A DNA stretch of 64,000 bases, from contig JAUCBN010000035.1 of NCBI GenBank assembly GCA_035048815.1, positions 9,002,501 to 9,066,500 on the forward strand. Direction: 5' to 3'. Below, piece after piece: positions 35,524-47,746 of the stretch. Source of the DNA: Abelmoschus esculentus. Its lineage: Eukaryota; Streptophyta; Magnoliopsida; Malvales; Malvaceae. Under the pieces are notes generated by a model, which had not been told where the DNA came from, did no database searches, and was given only the letters and a program-made list of their open reading frames with translations. A program made the position numbers and the translations under genes. Within the stretch, counting starts at the first letter, position 1. The number at the start of each line of letters is the position of its first letter.

Positions 35524-38500
35524 ATTCAGCAAGAGAATCTTTCAAGCACCGAGCCTCTTTTACAGAATATTTAATAAAAATGAGACAATCTTCAATATAC
35601 AATAAATGATTAACAGCTGGACCAAACCTACAAGCTTCCACCCCTCTAATTCTCCCTTTTAACTTGATTTTCTAACAATTGAGTAGATAAAGCTTGTGTG
35701 CAAAACAAACAAGATAAGGTGACGAAAGGTCCTCTTGTCTTAAACCTCTTTCAGGCCTAAATGAATTTGATATGATACCATTAATTCAAAAATAATAAGA
35801 TACTGAAGTCACATATTTCATAACTAGAGTAATCCAATTGCAAACAAATCTCATTTTTATCATTATAGCTATAATAAACTTTCATTCAACTCTATCATAT
35901 ACTTTCTCCTTGTCTAATTTAATAGTCACCCCTTTATTAGGACTATGTTTGCTTCCTTTAAGAAAATGAAATAATTCATATGCAACAATAATGTTATCAG
36001 AAATCAATCTATCAGGTATAAAAACACTCTGATTTTCAGTAATACACACAAACATAACTTGTTTTAATTTATTTATCAACACTTTGGAAAAAAATATTAT
36101 AAATCACATTACATAAACTAATATGCCTAAACTCTTTGAGGAGGGTAGGATTCTCTACTTTATGAATTAAAAAATAACAATTTGATTAACTAGAGACATA
36201 TCTACTCGATCATCTAACAAGTCTAAATAAAATTTGATAAAATCATTACCAATAATAGACCAAAAAGCTCTAAAAAATAAGCAATCATACCATCAATTCC
36301 TAGAACTTTGTTAGGGAGAATTTGAAGAAAAGCAATTTAATTTCCTCCACCATTCATCTCGCACACAACTTTGATTTCATATCAGGTGTTACACAAGTCT
36401 TGATAAAATTCAAGATCTGATTAGAAATGTCACTTCCATTTGATTGATAGAAATTGAAGAAGAAATCTTCCGCGACTCCAAAAACCTTCCCTGATCTTCC
36501 TGTCAAATCTCATTCTCATTTATAATGCCTTTTATAAAATTCTTTCTCCTAATATTAGCTCGTGCATGAAAAGAAATTGTATTCCTATCCCCTTCTTTGA
36601 GCCAATGTACTCTTGATCTTTGTTTTCAATATGTTCATTCTTATCTAAAATTTGTATTTGATCTCCTTTGGAATCCTTTAAGACTTTCAAATGTGCTTCA
36701 CTTATTGACTGGCTCATAAAAAACTCAATTTTTTTTCTCTAGCTCTTTCTTTCCATTGTTCTCAGAGATCTTCTGTTGTTTTTTCCATTCATCAAGATGA
36801 GAGCCCACAGATTTAATTTTCTCCAAAATTCCTTCTTTACTATTTTCCCAAGAACTTGTAATAATTTCCATACAGTCATCTTCTTTTACCCAACAATCAT
36901 CGAATTTAAAGTAATCCCTCCTTCTACCAAAGAGTCTTTGTTGACCTTCTGTATTCATTAAAACATGATAGTGATTTGATTTTATAGCAAATTCAGATAC
37001 AACCTCTCAATGTGAGAACTATTGAAGCCAAGAGATAGAAGCAACGTAACGATACAATCTCTCTCTTATATGAGTTTGAGTATTCTCACCATTATTTCAT
37101 GTAAACCATCCTTTAATATATCCCAGAAACTACTCCTGTTTAGAGCCTCCCTGAATCTATCCATTTTTACTATAGATTTTCTTCTATCACCTATTTTTTT
37201 TATTTTACGCAAGGATATCATTAAAATCACCTCCCAATAACTAGGAAGAGATATGACTTATCCTTTAAGCTTTCTAACAACAAACAATCCTCATCCTTTC
37301 GAGTTCTCTTAGAATTTTCATAGAGGCCTATAAATTTGAAAACCTTCACTCCTTATTTAACTTTAACATCAATATGTGACTTAGAAAAAAGCAATAGATT
37401 AACTTTCAGATCCTTCCTCCATAACAGTAGTAAACCAACACAATTCTCACTTCTTTCTACTTTCAAGTATTCATCCATTCTTAAAGTACGTCTAACCTGA
37501 TCCACTTTATTTTTATACAAAGGCGTTTCACTAGCAAACACTAAAGATACATCCTTACAAACCATATGATTTTTCCATTATCGAACTGTCACAGAGTTGG
37601 CCAGCCCTTAACAGATCTAACATAATATTTCTATGGCTCCCAACGGGGCTGCCAAGCAGCCTCCACCATTGTAGACAGATTGGAAACACCTCTTTCCCAA
37701 AATCAATTTCTTTAGAAGCCATTCTAGATTTTTTTTTCTTATCTTCTTTGTATTAAGCAAATCACTAGCATCATGCTTCTCTTGGAAAAACTTTTACTGA
37801 CTTCTATTCTAGGAGCTTGAGACAATTACGACCTTCCCTTTGTCAATCGGTGGCATGAAGGTGTTCTCACTCTCATCCACTTTCTTAGTTTCATTTTCAG
37901 ATCTCTGATTTATTTTCGCAAAAATTCCTTTCAGCATAACTTGAAGCACTATCCTTTCGAAAGTACACAATACCTACATTTCTATTCATTTTATTATGCA
38001 TTTTTCTGTCAATTACAACTCACATCCGGTCCCCATACTGAAAAGGCCCTCTTTCACCATCTGGTAACAAGGTATAATCATTTACTGTATGACCAATTAT
38101 TCTACACTAGAAGCAGAAATTTGACAATCGTTCATATTATACCAAATAAAATTTTTTCATTCCATCTCTTATTTTTCCAACAGAAATACATCTCTTTAGA
38201 GCTTTCTGACTGTCAATTTCCACACGTACTCTAAGATAATTACCCCAATTTTCATCATTTCTTCTCAAATTCACTGTTAAAGTAGAGCTAAAAGAGTCAC
38301 CAATGCTTTTTCCCAAAATCAACAGTCAAACATCCCAGTGGAGTATTTTATATTCGTAGTCATATTGGAACCAGTGCAAAATCATATTCGATTAGACTGA
38401 GCATTCTGTCGAACAATTTGAGTTTAAGAAAATCATCATCGAAAGACCAAGGACAACGATTAAGAACAGACTCCAAGAATTTTCTCTTCTTGAACTTAAA

Positions 38501-38737
38501 CAGAAAGTGATTCAGATATATTATGGTTGCTTCCTTCAGTGGTGTATCCTTTTAAACAGTAAAAAAACTCTAATCGGTTTATCTCCGTCCATTATCTTTG
38601 GTGAAAATAACTTTCCCAAAACCCACTTTCCTGAGCCAACAGACCCCTCGTCGATATCCATTGTGTTCTCCCAAGTCTAGTAGTTTATACTCAGTAAAAT
38701 TAAGACTCTCCATCAGTGACGTTACTTCATCTGTCAT
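35524..38737 (-). pseudogene. L1-type LINE, 5' half (ORF1-like, endonuclease, reverse transcriptase start)
   Basis: Minus strand. It starts at ATG 38,737 with MTDEVTSLMESLNFTEYKLL, typical of plant LINE ORF1/DUF4283 proteins. RPWSFDD-like sequence and WGNYLRVRVEID (about 38,240) follow, then zinc-knuckle sequence near 38,110-38,050 and the endonuclease (SLVFASETPLYKNKVDQVRR, about 37,540). A linker with KFDDCWVKEDDC (36,900) leads to reverse transcriptase (SVFIPDRLISDNI, 36,025; YIEDCLIF in the place of the F-A-D-D core, about 35,590). Many stops and frameshifts. The last LINE codons before element X continue at 22,497. Confidence 0.82.
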
Positions 38738-38951
38738 TCGTTCTAATAAGTAAAACTCACTAAGTGTATTAAATTATTAATTTATCAAGTGTATTATGAT
38801 AACATTCAAATAATTGAACACTACTATCTCATAACTTAGTAAAATTAATAATACTATTAGTGTTTCTAGTTATTTACCTAATCAATTATTATTACTAACA
38901 CTATGTTATTTATCATTTTTTAAGTTTTAGATGGTGCATCGAATGTGATAT

Positions 38952-40862
38952 TGTACTGACCCCTCTCTTTATAAAAAAAATAAATAAGAATATGGTTTAG
39001 GTTTAGAAATAATTATGAAAAAATGATGGTGAGAAAAGGTTATATAAAAAATGGATGGGGGTAAAAATGGTAGTAAAAGTGGTTAGGTCGTTATGAAATT
39101 ATTTGTTATTTTATGAAAATTGAGAGTGTTTTAAAGAATCGGGAGTCTAGGTCAGAATTAGATATTTAAAAATTTAGGGGGTTAGGCATTTAAAATTGGG
39201 GAAATTTTTGAAAATTTGATAACTGGGGACTTGTTAAAAATTAGGATTTTAAAGAATTAAAAAATAGGATTTAGAAATAAAAAAAATTGAGAACTATTTT
39301 AAAATAAAATCTGAATTATTTTTGAAAAGACTAGAGTCGTCACCGACCACCTTAGTAGGTCGAAAACTGTTAAAACTAGAGATTCTAAAAAAAAGATTTG
39401 AGAATCTATTACGGATGGGATATAATTAATATCTCACACCACCCAAAAATTGGTAATAATCGAATATGATTATCCGAATTAGAAATTTGAAAATTCGAAT
39501 TTTTATTAATTTATTATCCGTTTAAGAATACGAATAAATTTTAAAGACCTAAATATTCGAAGGTAAACGTCCGAACCACCACCATTACGCCTGGTACCGA
39601 CCTCACTTACGACCGAATATTAAGATACGAATTTTTTATTAAATAAATTAAATTAGGTGTTATGAATTAAATTAATGTGTCACAAGTTTAAGGAATAATA
39701 AATGAATCAAATATACAAACAAATAAAATAATGCAAAAATTAAAAGTGTTCAAATTAAATTACAACAAATATATATGCGAGAAATTTAATTACGAGAAAT
39801 TAAATGCAGAAAATTAAATTGCATAAATTAAAATACGAAAAAGTAAATATTAGATGTTAGATACGAAACAAGCTAAGAATAATACGAATCATTCCCCGTT
39901 GGGGTCACGGTAAAGCCGATACAAAAAAAGAATAAATAAAATAAATAATGAGCCAATAAATAGTAAATAATAAATGTACACTAAATACTACCTACTATAT
40001 ATTATATATGAATCCCTTGTTGTTGTTTTTAAAGTTTTACGTGTATAGATCATTATATTGTGGGCATGGTTCTTTTGTTGATTTTGTTTATTTGTCTTGA
40101 GTAGTTCACGTTGGAAAACATTTTGTTACTTTGTTTAAGTTATCATATGCACTCTTTTTTTTTCATTTTAAGTTTAGAGAGGTTTTTTAACGAGTTATAT
40201 GATAATTTTTTATCTATTAATCAAAAAAATTATATATTGACGATATGAAAAAAACTATATAATATGTACTGTGCAGTGATGTATATGTATGTATTAAAAT
40301 AAAAAGTTCACATAATAATTAACATAAGTGCACGTGTGATGTGTAGACAAATAAAGCAATATGATATGTATAAAGGGAAAAAAACAAAATATACATATTA
40401 TATAAATACAAAAATACTTAAATGATAATTTGAAATATATGTGCACATATAATATTATAAGATTATAAAGTAATGTATATATAATATATAAGCAAGATAA
40501 AAATAATATATAAAAATATAATAAAAAGAATATAATATAGTAAATTTCTAAGCTATTATATAATGCAAGGAAACTAAACGGATAGGAGAAAAAAATAATT
40601 TTAAATTTAATTAAATAACAAACAAATAAAAAACATTAAATGGTCAGCAACTGAAAACCAAAATACAGACTCTCATGGGCATGGGTAAACAACTAAAGGC
40701 AAGATTTTTTAAATAATTAAAAAAATAAGTAAAAGAATAAAAGTTGAAACTCTCTGTTTCTATCTTTTTATTTTTGCTTAAAGTAACAAAGAAAGAAAAA
40801 ACATGGTGCGGAAAAAAATCTTTGCAAACTATTTTTATGGTCGATCATCGACAGTCATTCTT
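38952..40862 (+). repeat. 5' LTR of element D, first part
   Basis: It starts TGTACTGACCCC. It is related across its length to the LTR fragment at 12,067/15,922 and, at its start, to the 3' LTR remnant at 52,668-53,091. It is broken at 40,862 by the Mutator-like element and resumes at 47,886. The full LTR without the insertion is about 2.9 kb. Confidence 0.75.
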
Positions 40863-41119
40863 GGCAAAATTATATTAAAAACCTTTTTTTATTATTTAAA
40901 TCCAAATATATACCCCTCCCAACTTCAATGACAGATCTATACTCCTGTCGGGCCACGTAGGAAGAAGTCGCTTCCTGCAAAAAACGTTTTTAGAAGTCGC
41001 TATGGGCAGGAAGCGACTTCTGGCTGAGTTGGCCTCCCTTGCCACATAAGCCTTTAATTTTAATGTGGATAAGAAGTCTCTCTGTGCACAGAGTGACTTC
41101 CCTAGGTTTGTGAAGCATC
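40863..41119. repeat. Left terminal inverted repeat of the MULE
   Basis: 257 bp, matching 47,620-47,876 in reverse. It contains the palindromic units at 40,964-41,020 and 41,073-41,100. Confidence 0.92.
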
Positions 41120-41203
41120 AAACCCTTAGTTTCAAGAAATCGCTCTGTGCACAGAGCGATTTCAATAATGTTTTAAGACATCGCTTTTTACACAGAGCGA
41201 TTT
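41073..41203. repeat. Left cluster of the 28-bp palindrome
   Basis: Copies at 41,073-41,100 and 41,136-41,163 (perfect) and a weaker copy near 41,177-41,203. The half-site is GAARTCGCTCTGTG followed by its reverse complement. Partial copies with a CCTGC core lie at 40,964-41,020. Confidence 0.85.
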
Positions 41204-41403
41204 CAATTATTTTTCAATTATGTTTATTTTTATAATATATATTTAATATTGTTATCTTAATAATTAAGATTAATAATATAACTTATATTTTATTAATTGA
41301 ACGTATCGTTATTCAAAAAAATGTATAGTTATTCCAAAAAATGTATTAAAAGGTATATTTTATTATTATTTTTCCAAAATATTAAAAGCTACATAAAAAA
41401 TAT

Positions 41404-41874
41404 CTAAGTGGTTGAAGAATCGTCTGTTTCCGTGTTTTCGTAATCTGTAGACACGTCAGATGTTAAATTCAGTTCTTCAATCTGTTGTTCCTTTTGCTGT
41501 CGTCTGTTGTTGATACGTTGTAAAATTGTTTCTTCATCGATGTTGCTTGATGAACTAACTTCGTCTGTAACTGAACTACCTTCATCCTTAAATTTGACGT
41601 AAATCTCAATATATAGACATGGAATATTTGTGTAAGCTCGAAACATCTTCCGAAGGTCTTTTGAACTTGACAATTTCAATAGGTAATGTGCTTCAGGACC
41701 TGGTTCATCAATTGGTATTTTTGCTTGCATGTATAAGATATCTCTTGTTCTTGTTGTCTCCTTCTCAACCTCCGTCTCTATTAAGTCATAGAACTCATCG
41801 TATTTTATCTTGCTACTAAACGAAGTATAACAATATGTACCAGAGAAGAAAATAACGCAAGAAAACCTAGCCAT
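41404..41874 (-). CDS. Small MULE protein resembling the transposase N-terminal (PB1-like) domain
   Basis: An intact 156-codon ORF starting MARFSCVIFFSGTYCYTSF. It is divergent from the transposase, about 280 bp away. Residues 1-100 show the same arrangement as the transposase N-terminus: a short two-strand start (CVIFFSGTY against ALVYYDGQMV), a helix with a YxE/L-x-D pattern, then a paired acidic segment and a final strand (LYIEIYVKF against LELFAIFSD). I infer a PB1-like fold by this comparison. The C-terminal 50 residues are acidic and Ser/Gln-rich, probably unstructured. On the minus strand a TATA box (CTATATAAG, about 41,967-41,959) precedes the ATG by some 85 bases, with palindromes just upstream. 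Function is unknown; it might be a modifier or inhibitor of the transposase. Confidence 0.65.
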   Translation of the reverse strand: MARFSCVIFFSGTYCYTSFSSKIKYDEFYDLIETEVEKETTRTRDILYMQAKIPIDEPGPEAHYLLKLSSSKDLRKMFRAYTNIPCLYIEIYVKFKDEGSSVTDEVSSSSNIDEETILQRINNRRQQKEQQIEELNLTSDVSTDYENTETDDSSTT

Positions 41875-41958
41875 TCACAGATTTCCCACGATAATGCTTT
41901 TCTGAAACTTGATGAATTATTGACTGAGCGTTTTCAGTCTGAAAGCAGGGAAAAGAGT

Positions 41959-42057
41959 CTTATATAGCTGGAAATCATTGAAATCGCTACCTGCAGGAAG
42001 CGATTTTCTGTTCAGAAATCGCTTTCTGCAGGAAGCGATTTCCACGCGGTTAAATAT
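41959..42057. promoter_or_regulatory. Divergent promoter with two palindromes
   Basis: Palindromes at 41,980-42,007 and 42,015-42,042 (half-site GAAATCGCT, core CTGCAGG) lie between the two divergent MULE genes. On the minus strand a TATA box at 41,967-41,959 follows 13 bases beyond the first. On the plus strand a weaker TTAAATATTT (42,048-42,057) follows the second. The position suits operators that control both genes. Confidence 0.6.
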
Positions 42058-42154
42058 TTCCAATTCGAACCCCCAAATTTCCAACCATAATTCTCATTTC
42101 CAAATCCTAAAAGTTTTCTATTGAATCCGCTTTCATTTGAATTTAAAATTCAAA

Positions 42155-44946
42155 ATGTCAAGAAGAATCACTGCTTTGGTTTATTACGACGGCCAAATGG
42201 TTGGTGATGCATCTCTGGGTGTGGTGTTTCAGTCTTTGAATACAGTTACACTTAAGCTCCCGCGGAGATTAAGCTATAGATCATTGATGAAAAGAGTATC
42301 GGATCATGTTCCGCATGCTCAAGGTCAAAAATTAGAGTCATTAAAATATAGATTACCGACATCATTGGAGCCATTGTATTATACAAATTTTCATGTGGCC
42401 GACAACGGAGACGTTGAAATGATGCTTGATTCGCACCTGCAATATTCCTTAGGAGGTCCGTTGGAGTTGTTTGCGATTTTTTCTGATAATGATGATGATG
42501 TTCCTGCCATCCTAGATTGGCGTCTTGCAAATTTTGATTTTGATCCTAACGTTTATAGCCCTACGGCCAATATTCGAGACGACTTCAACATGTTGTCGAC
42601 CCAATGTTCACAGAACAATATTGATGTTCCATTGTCTTTGGCGGCAAGACATTCTTGTGTTGCTTCTTTTGATTTCGACCTTAATCTACCACCCACCCAA
42701 CTGTCTTCGTTCTCTCGGTCTGAATTCGATTTGAACTTCCCACCAACCCAACACTCATCTGTAGTTGTTGGACCTACGCTAGACTTTCAATTGTTCGAAT
42801 TTGTGGGTGATCGCTCTGACGAAGAACCGAACCTGATGGTGATGAGCTAGGACCTTTTTATGGCCCTCCTGAAGATGTCGATGAGCCCGAGGAGGAAGAC
42901 GAAATGGATGCCCCTAACACTTCAATTCCAATATCGTTTTACGAGCCACCGTCCCACTTTGAATCCATTGATATGGAAGCCTTCAATGCTCCGGAATTTC
43001 TGCAATTCCACCAGATTGACGAATACAACCAAGGTGGTTCTCTTGAAATATATAAAGGGAAGGTTTTCGAGACCAAGGATCTGACGATTGCAGCAATCAA
43101 GCATTATAATATCCGTAACTCTATTGTATCCGGTGTTTACAAGAATGCATCTGATAAGTACATTGTTGAATGTATACACAAGAAGCAAGGATGTAAATGG
43201 AGGGTTCGTGTTTCTCGTCTGAAAAAATTAAACAACCTTTGGCAGATTACCAAGTTTGATGGCCCTCACACATGCACCGTGGGTCGCCTTAATCAGGATC
43301 ATCGAAACTTGGATGTGCACGTGCTGTGTGATGTCATTATGCCTCTGGTGAAATCGAATCTACGGGTAACCGTGCATACTTGTATGGCTTCAGTCACGTC
43401 TCAATACGGTTACCATGTTCCGTATAAAAGAGCATGGTATGCAAAACAATGTGCCGTTCAGAAGTTGTACGGTCAGTGGGAGGAATCATACAATGAATTG
43501 CGACCGTGGCTTTCGTTGATAAAAAAGCATATTCCTGGTACGGTGGTGAAGCTCGAAACAGTATCGGCGTATGAAAATGACCGTATCATACCCGGTATTT
43601 GCCAATTTGAATGGTTATTTTGGACCTTTCCACAATGTGTCAATGCATTCCGTCATTGCAAATCGATGGTTCAAATTGACGGTACTTGGTTGTACGGCAG
43701 GTACACGCAAATTTTATTGTTGGCAGTTACGCAAGATGGGAATCGAAAGATTGTTCCAGTTGCCTTCGCAATCGTTTAAAAAGAGGATCTCCCTTCTTGG
43801 GAGTTCTTCCTAAAGAACTTGCGAAGGTATGTTCTATCACCTGTATTGCGGGAGAGGGATGATGGAATATGTGTAATTTCCGACCAAGGAAAAGCGATCA
43901 AATACGCAATGCAGAAGATGGGATGATCTTGGCAACCGCCACAAATTTATCATCGGTATTGTCTATGACACATTGCAGCCAATTACCTTGCGAGGTTCAA
44001 AAGCCCCGATGAACGTATAATGGTGCTTCGAATGGGTTAGTATCGACTTCTTTTTCTTACTCGTATTTTTTTTCAGAATTCTTAAGCCCGCGTTTTTTAA
44101 TGCACAGGAAACACATACTTGGTGAGAGAAGTCGAACAACTATTGGAAGACTTACACAATCACAATGAATATGGATATAACTACCTTCTTAATATACCCC
44201 GAGAGAAGTGGCTTCGTTCATTTGATGGAGGCAAAAGATATGGTCATATGACCACCAACCTTGCCGAGGCAATCAACTCATCTTTAAAAGGAGTGAGACA
44301 CTTACCGATCACTTCTGTTGTGAAAGCAACATATTATCGGTTGGGATCTCTCTTTGCCACATTGGGTAAACAAGCTCAAGAGTATATGGAAGGTGGTCAT
44401 ACAGTTCACCCAGATCTTTGAAATAAATTACAAGCATTTGTACAACAGTCGAATTCCATGAATGTGACATGTTTTTCACGGGAAGGACATTTATTCCGTG
44501 TCTCCGAGTACTCAAGACCTTTAGAAGGTATACAACATAATGCTTACGTCGTGGATCTGAGGAAAAGAACATGCGATTGTGGGTTCTTCTAAACATTTAA
44601 ATACCCCTGCCCACATGCCATTGCTGCTTGTTCTTCTGTCCGGTTAAATTACATGACGGTTGTTGACCCAGTTTACTTGCTAACAACCGTATTTAAGGTT
44701 TACGAGCGCGAGTTCCCTTCTATTGGAAATGAATAGGATGAAGATGCGACTGACGATGAACCGAAAATACGACCGAATTTTGCATTCAGACGCGAGAAAA
44801 AAGGTCGTCCAATATCAACCAGAATATTCTGCGATGAAGATTTGGTCGGTCATAGAGAAAGTACTGGGCAACCTAAGTTATGCACCATTTGCAAAATCCA
44901 GGACACACCCGAAGAACATGCCCACATCGAGCGGGTCCTTCGATAG
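42155..44946 (+). pseudogene. MULE transposase, broken
   Basis: The ATG at 42,155 (MSRRITALVYYDG) begins a PB1-like N-terminus, followed by a repeated FDLN-PPTQ linker (42,670-42,755). A one-base frame change near 42,830 leads to the MuDR-type DNA-binding segment (KQGCKWRVRVSRL, CTVGRLNQDHRNL; 43,189-43,320). The catalytic core follows (MVQIDGTWLYGRYTQILLLA, 43,668-43,727; ICVISDQGKAI near 43,868), then HRYC-x-HIAANY (about 43,955). A small intron runs from about 44,035 to 44,107. LAEAINSSLKG comes next, then a SWIM zinc finger (CDCG...YPCPHAIAAC, 44,574-44,630), ending TAG at 44,946. In-frame stops after AFAIV, after QKMG, after HRYCL, after HPDL, inside SWIM and after SIGNE make it non-functional. 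Most look like C-to-T changes. Confidence 0.9.
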
Positions 44947-45117
44947 ACTGATACGGTTTATATTGTACATAATATGTGTAATATCTAATTATGACAAATC
45001 TTTGTTCATTCTTTAATATGTCCATTTTTTAAGACTTAAGATTAAATATTTAAGAAATTTAATTTACCAAACGTCTACATTAAGAAACCAAGTAATGAAA
45101 AAGTTACATAAAATAAA

Positions 45118-47268
45118 CTAATGACGTCTATGCCCGTCTGTGCCGCACCGTGGTGGACGACGATCCCGACGCGGATTTCTGCGCTGCAATCGTTCTTGTT
45201 CTTCTTCTTCCTCGTCATCATCATCTCCTTCCACATTACCGGAGTGAGAACCACTAGCAGATGGGCCGGTGTAAAAGAGGCTCTGAGGAGGAGTCTGGTC
45301 GACCATACCTAAGCTAGATCCAAAATATGGATACTGAGGCATAGGAGCGAACTCCGGAACATATGCATGCGGTGGTGGATAGTAAGAACTCAATGGCATC
45401 GGAACAGTGGTTACACCCGCCGCAGACATAAACGAAGGCAAGACGTCAGTAAAAAAAACCTCTGAGGGTGGTGGAAACTGAGGAGACCAAGACGACTCGG
45501 GCTGAGGCTGGGGCACTGGTGTAGCAGGTGGCTCCTCTGCTGGCTCCTCTGGAACATTTTGTCCTCTACCACGCCCCGCTCGCTGCATCAGTGGACGTCT
45601 CTGTGGACCAACGGCTATCTCGCGTGCTCGCTCCTGGTCGGTCAAGATGTGGGTTTTACCATTATCCATGTACCAACGCCAATACCCGTATCCCAAACTC
45701 TCGTCCACAATTGGCTCGCACAACGGGACCCGCTGCAATCTTTCAGCCCACATTTAAATATACTCTCTATGTCTGTCCGACCAATCCACGTCGGTTTTCC
45801 CTTATCGTGTGAGAGCATGCAAGCTATCTAATACAGGAGGTGAGTCGGGAATGCCTTGCTTGAACCCAAACTACCGTAGAACTCGATCACCCGGATGCCA
45901 CTCGACAGTTGCGTAATTAATCAGCGGCACCATCGAAAACCATATGTTGGAGCGAGCCAATATGTCATTTGGGATACAAGACATAATGGCTGGCTCGCTG
46001 TACGGCTGCCAAATGAACTGAAAAAAAAAATACCCGGTATTAAAATAAATTAAAACTTTTTTTATTTATAAAAAAATGTAACTAATAAATTATAAAAAAA
46101 ATAAATACCTCCTCCTCCCGATCTATCCGTAATCGGAAATCTGCTTGATTCTCCGGCAATCTATGATGCGATAATGGAGAACACCACCTAACATTAATAA
46201 AACAAATTTATAAGTAATAAATTATAAATAATAATTTTAAAAAAATTATAAAAAATTAAATAAAATAAAACAGTACCTCCGAGCTATTGGAAACTCATAG
46301 GCACGTCGCGTAATCAAGGAAGGACGAAGAAAAGGCATACGAAACCATGCCCAAGACTGAAGCAATATCAAGCAAGCTCCCATGACTTGCTTCCGAGGAT
46401 CAACATTGGTACAAAGTTCTCGATATAAAAAGGCAAGAACAACCGATCCCCAACTGAGTTTTCCAGAGTCCAAAAAATCTCGTAGATAGTGTAACCACAC
46501 CAAATGTACTTTGTTGCGGATTTTGTCCGGCATCAAAATTCCGCTAATTATGCGCAAAATATATGCGCGAGCATAACACTATAAATATGATAAAATTAAT
46601 ATAAATAATACTAAATTCTAAAAATTCTAAAAATAAATAAAAATTGAAAAAAAATAATTAAATAATTAAATAAAAAAATAATGTTACCTTCTTTGTAGCT
46701 TCGTCCGCATCGACGGGTAGAGCTGAAAAATTGTCGACCAACCACTTCAACGTTACTTTCCCGCCGGACATATTCTCGGGAACAAGTCTAAGATAGTCAT
46801 TACAAAGACGAGCCCAATTATCTTCCGCAATACCCGTTACAACGGGGCCATCAATACGTAAACCAAGTTAAAATTGCACGTCTTGTAAGGTTATAGTGGC
46901 CTCACCATACGGAAGATGAAAGGTGTGGGTCTCCGGTCTCCACCTTTCAAGAAGAGCACTAATCAAGTAGGGATCCACTTTCGTCCCTGCGATAATAAGG
47001 CTCACATATCCGAACCCCGCCTGGGTTAAATAGGGAACGAGAGCCGGATCCGGAGCATTCATATCTCGATGATGGTAGCAACTTAAAACTCTTTCATAAC
47101 CCTTCAAAAAAATATACAAAAAAATTAAATAAAATATTTTACAAATAATAATATCAAAAATTTAAAAATATATATTAAAAAATAATAATATTAAAAAATT
47201 AAAAATACCTCATTATCACGCTAGAAATTGAAACAATGATTACCATCCAATCTTGTGAGACCCGCCAT
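45118..47268 (-). pseudogene. Plant mobile domain (MAIN/MAIL-like) gene captured by the MULE, broken
   Basis: Minus strand, five exons by splice sites: 47,268-47,209, 47,101-46,688, 46,578-46,277, 46,187-46,109 and 46,017-45,118. The product starts MAGLTRLDGNH. It then has CYHHRDMNAPDPALVPYL and ERWRPETHTFHLPYGEATIT, the hallmark of the plant mobile domain, and continues with NDYLRLVPEN, VHLVWLHYLRDF and QSWAWFRMPF. The C-terminus is Pro-rich, then Arg/Glu-rich. In plants PMD proteins occur as host genes (MAIN, MAIL1) and in Ty3 and MULE elements. Stops occur in exon 1 (after CFNF), exon 2 (after DVQF) and exon 5 (after DRVLR, ALTR and REYI). The first exon lies about 120 bases downstream of a TATA box next to a palindrome. 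Confidence 0.85.
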
Positions 47269-47385
47269 GCTATCGATAATAACCACGAGATAAAATAACT
47301 CAAAAATATTTTCCAAGTAAGAAAGAAGAAGAAATTTGGAATAGAACGCGACTTCGGGGTGAAAATGGAAGGAGAGGGCCCGACA

Positions 47386-47422
47386 ATTTATAGGGAGATC
47401 GCTACCCTCGGGAAGCGATATC
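47386..47422 (-). promoter_or_regulatory. Promoter of the PMD gene: palindrome plus TATA box
   Basis: The 28-bp palindrome copy at 47,395-47,422 (GAGATCGCTACCC and its near-complement) ends three bases from TATAAAT (47,392-47,386, minus strand). The arrangement copies that upstream of the small ORF at 41,874. Confidence 0.6.
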
Positions 47423-47428
47423 ATAAAG

Positions 47429-47746
47429 GAAATCGCTCTGTGCATAGAGCGATTTCTATGTAAATTAAAAAGAAATCGCTTTGTGCACAAAGCGATTTCT
47501 TAGTAAAAACGATTCAATTTTCAAAGAAATCGCTTTGTGCATAGAACGATTTCTTTAAGACGATTCAATTTCAATTGAAATCGCTCTGTTCACAAAGCGA
47601 TTTCAATTAATTAGGACTTGACGCTTCACAAACCTAGGGAAGTCGCTCTGTGCACAGAGCGACTTCTTATCCACATTAAAATTAAAGGCTTATGTGGCAA
47701 GGGAGGCCAACTCAACCAGAAGTCGCTTCCTGCCCAGAGCGACTTC
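47429..47746. repeat. Right cluster of the 28-bp palindrome
   Basis: Copies at 47,429-47,456, 47,472-47,499 (perfect), 47,526-47,553, 47,577-47,604, 47,639-47,666 (perfect) and 47,719-47,746. The last two are inside the right terminal repeat; the other four are just inside it. Half-site GAARTCGCTYTGTG. Confidence 0.92.
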
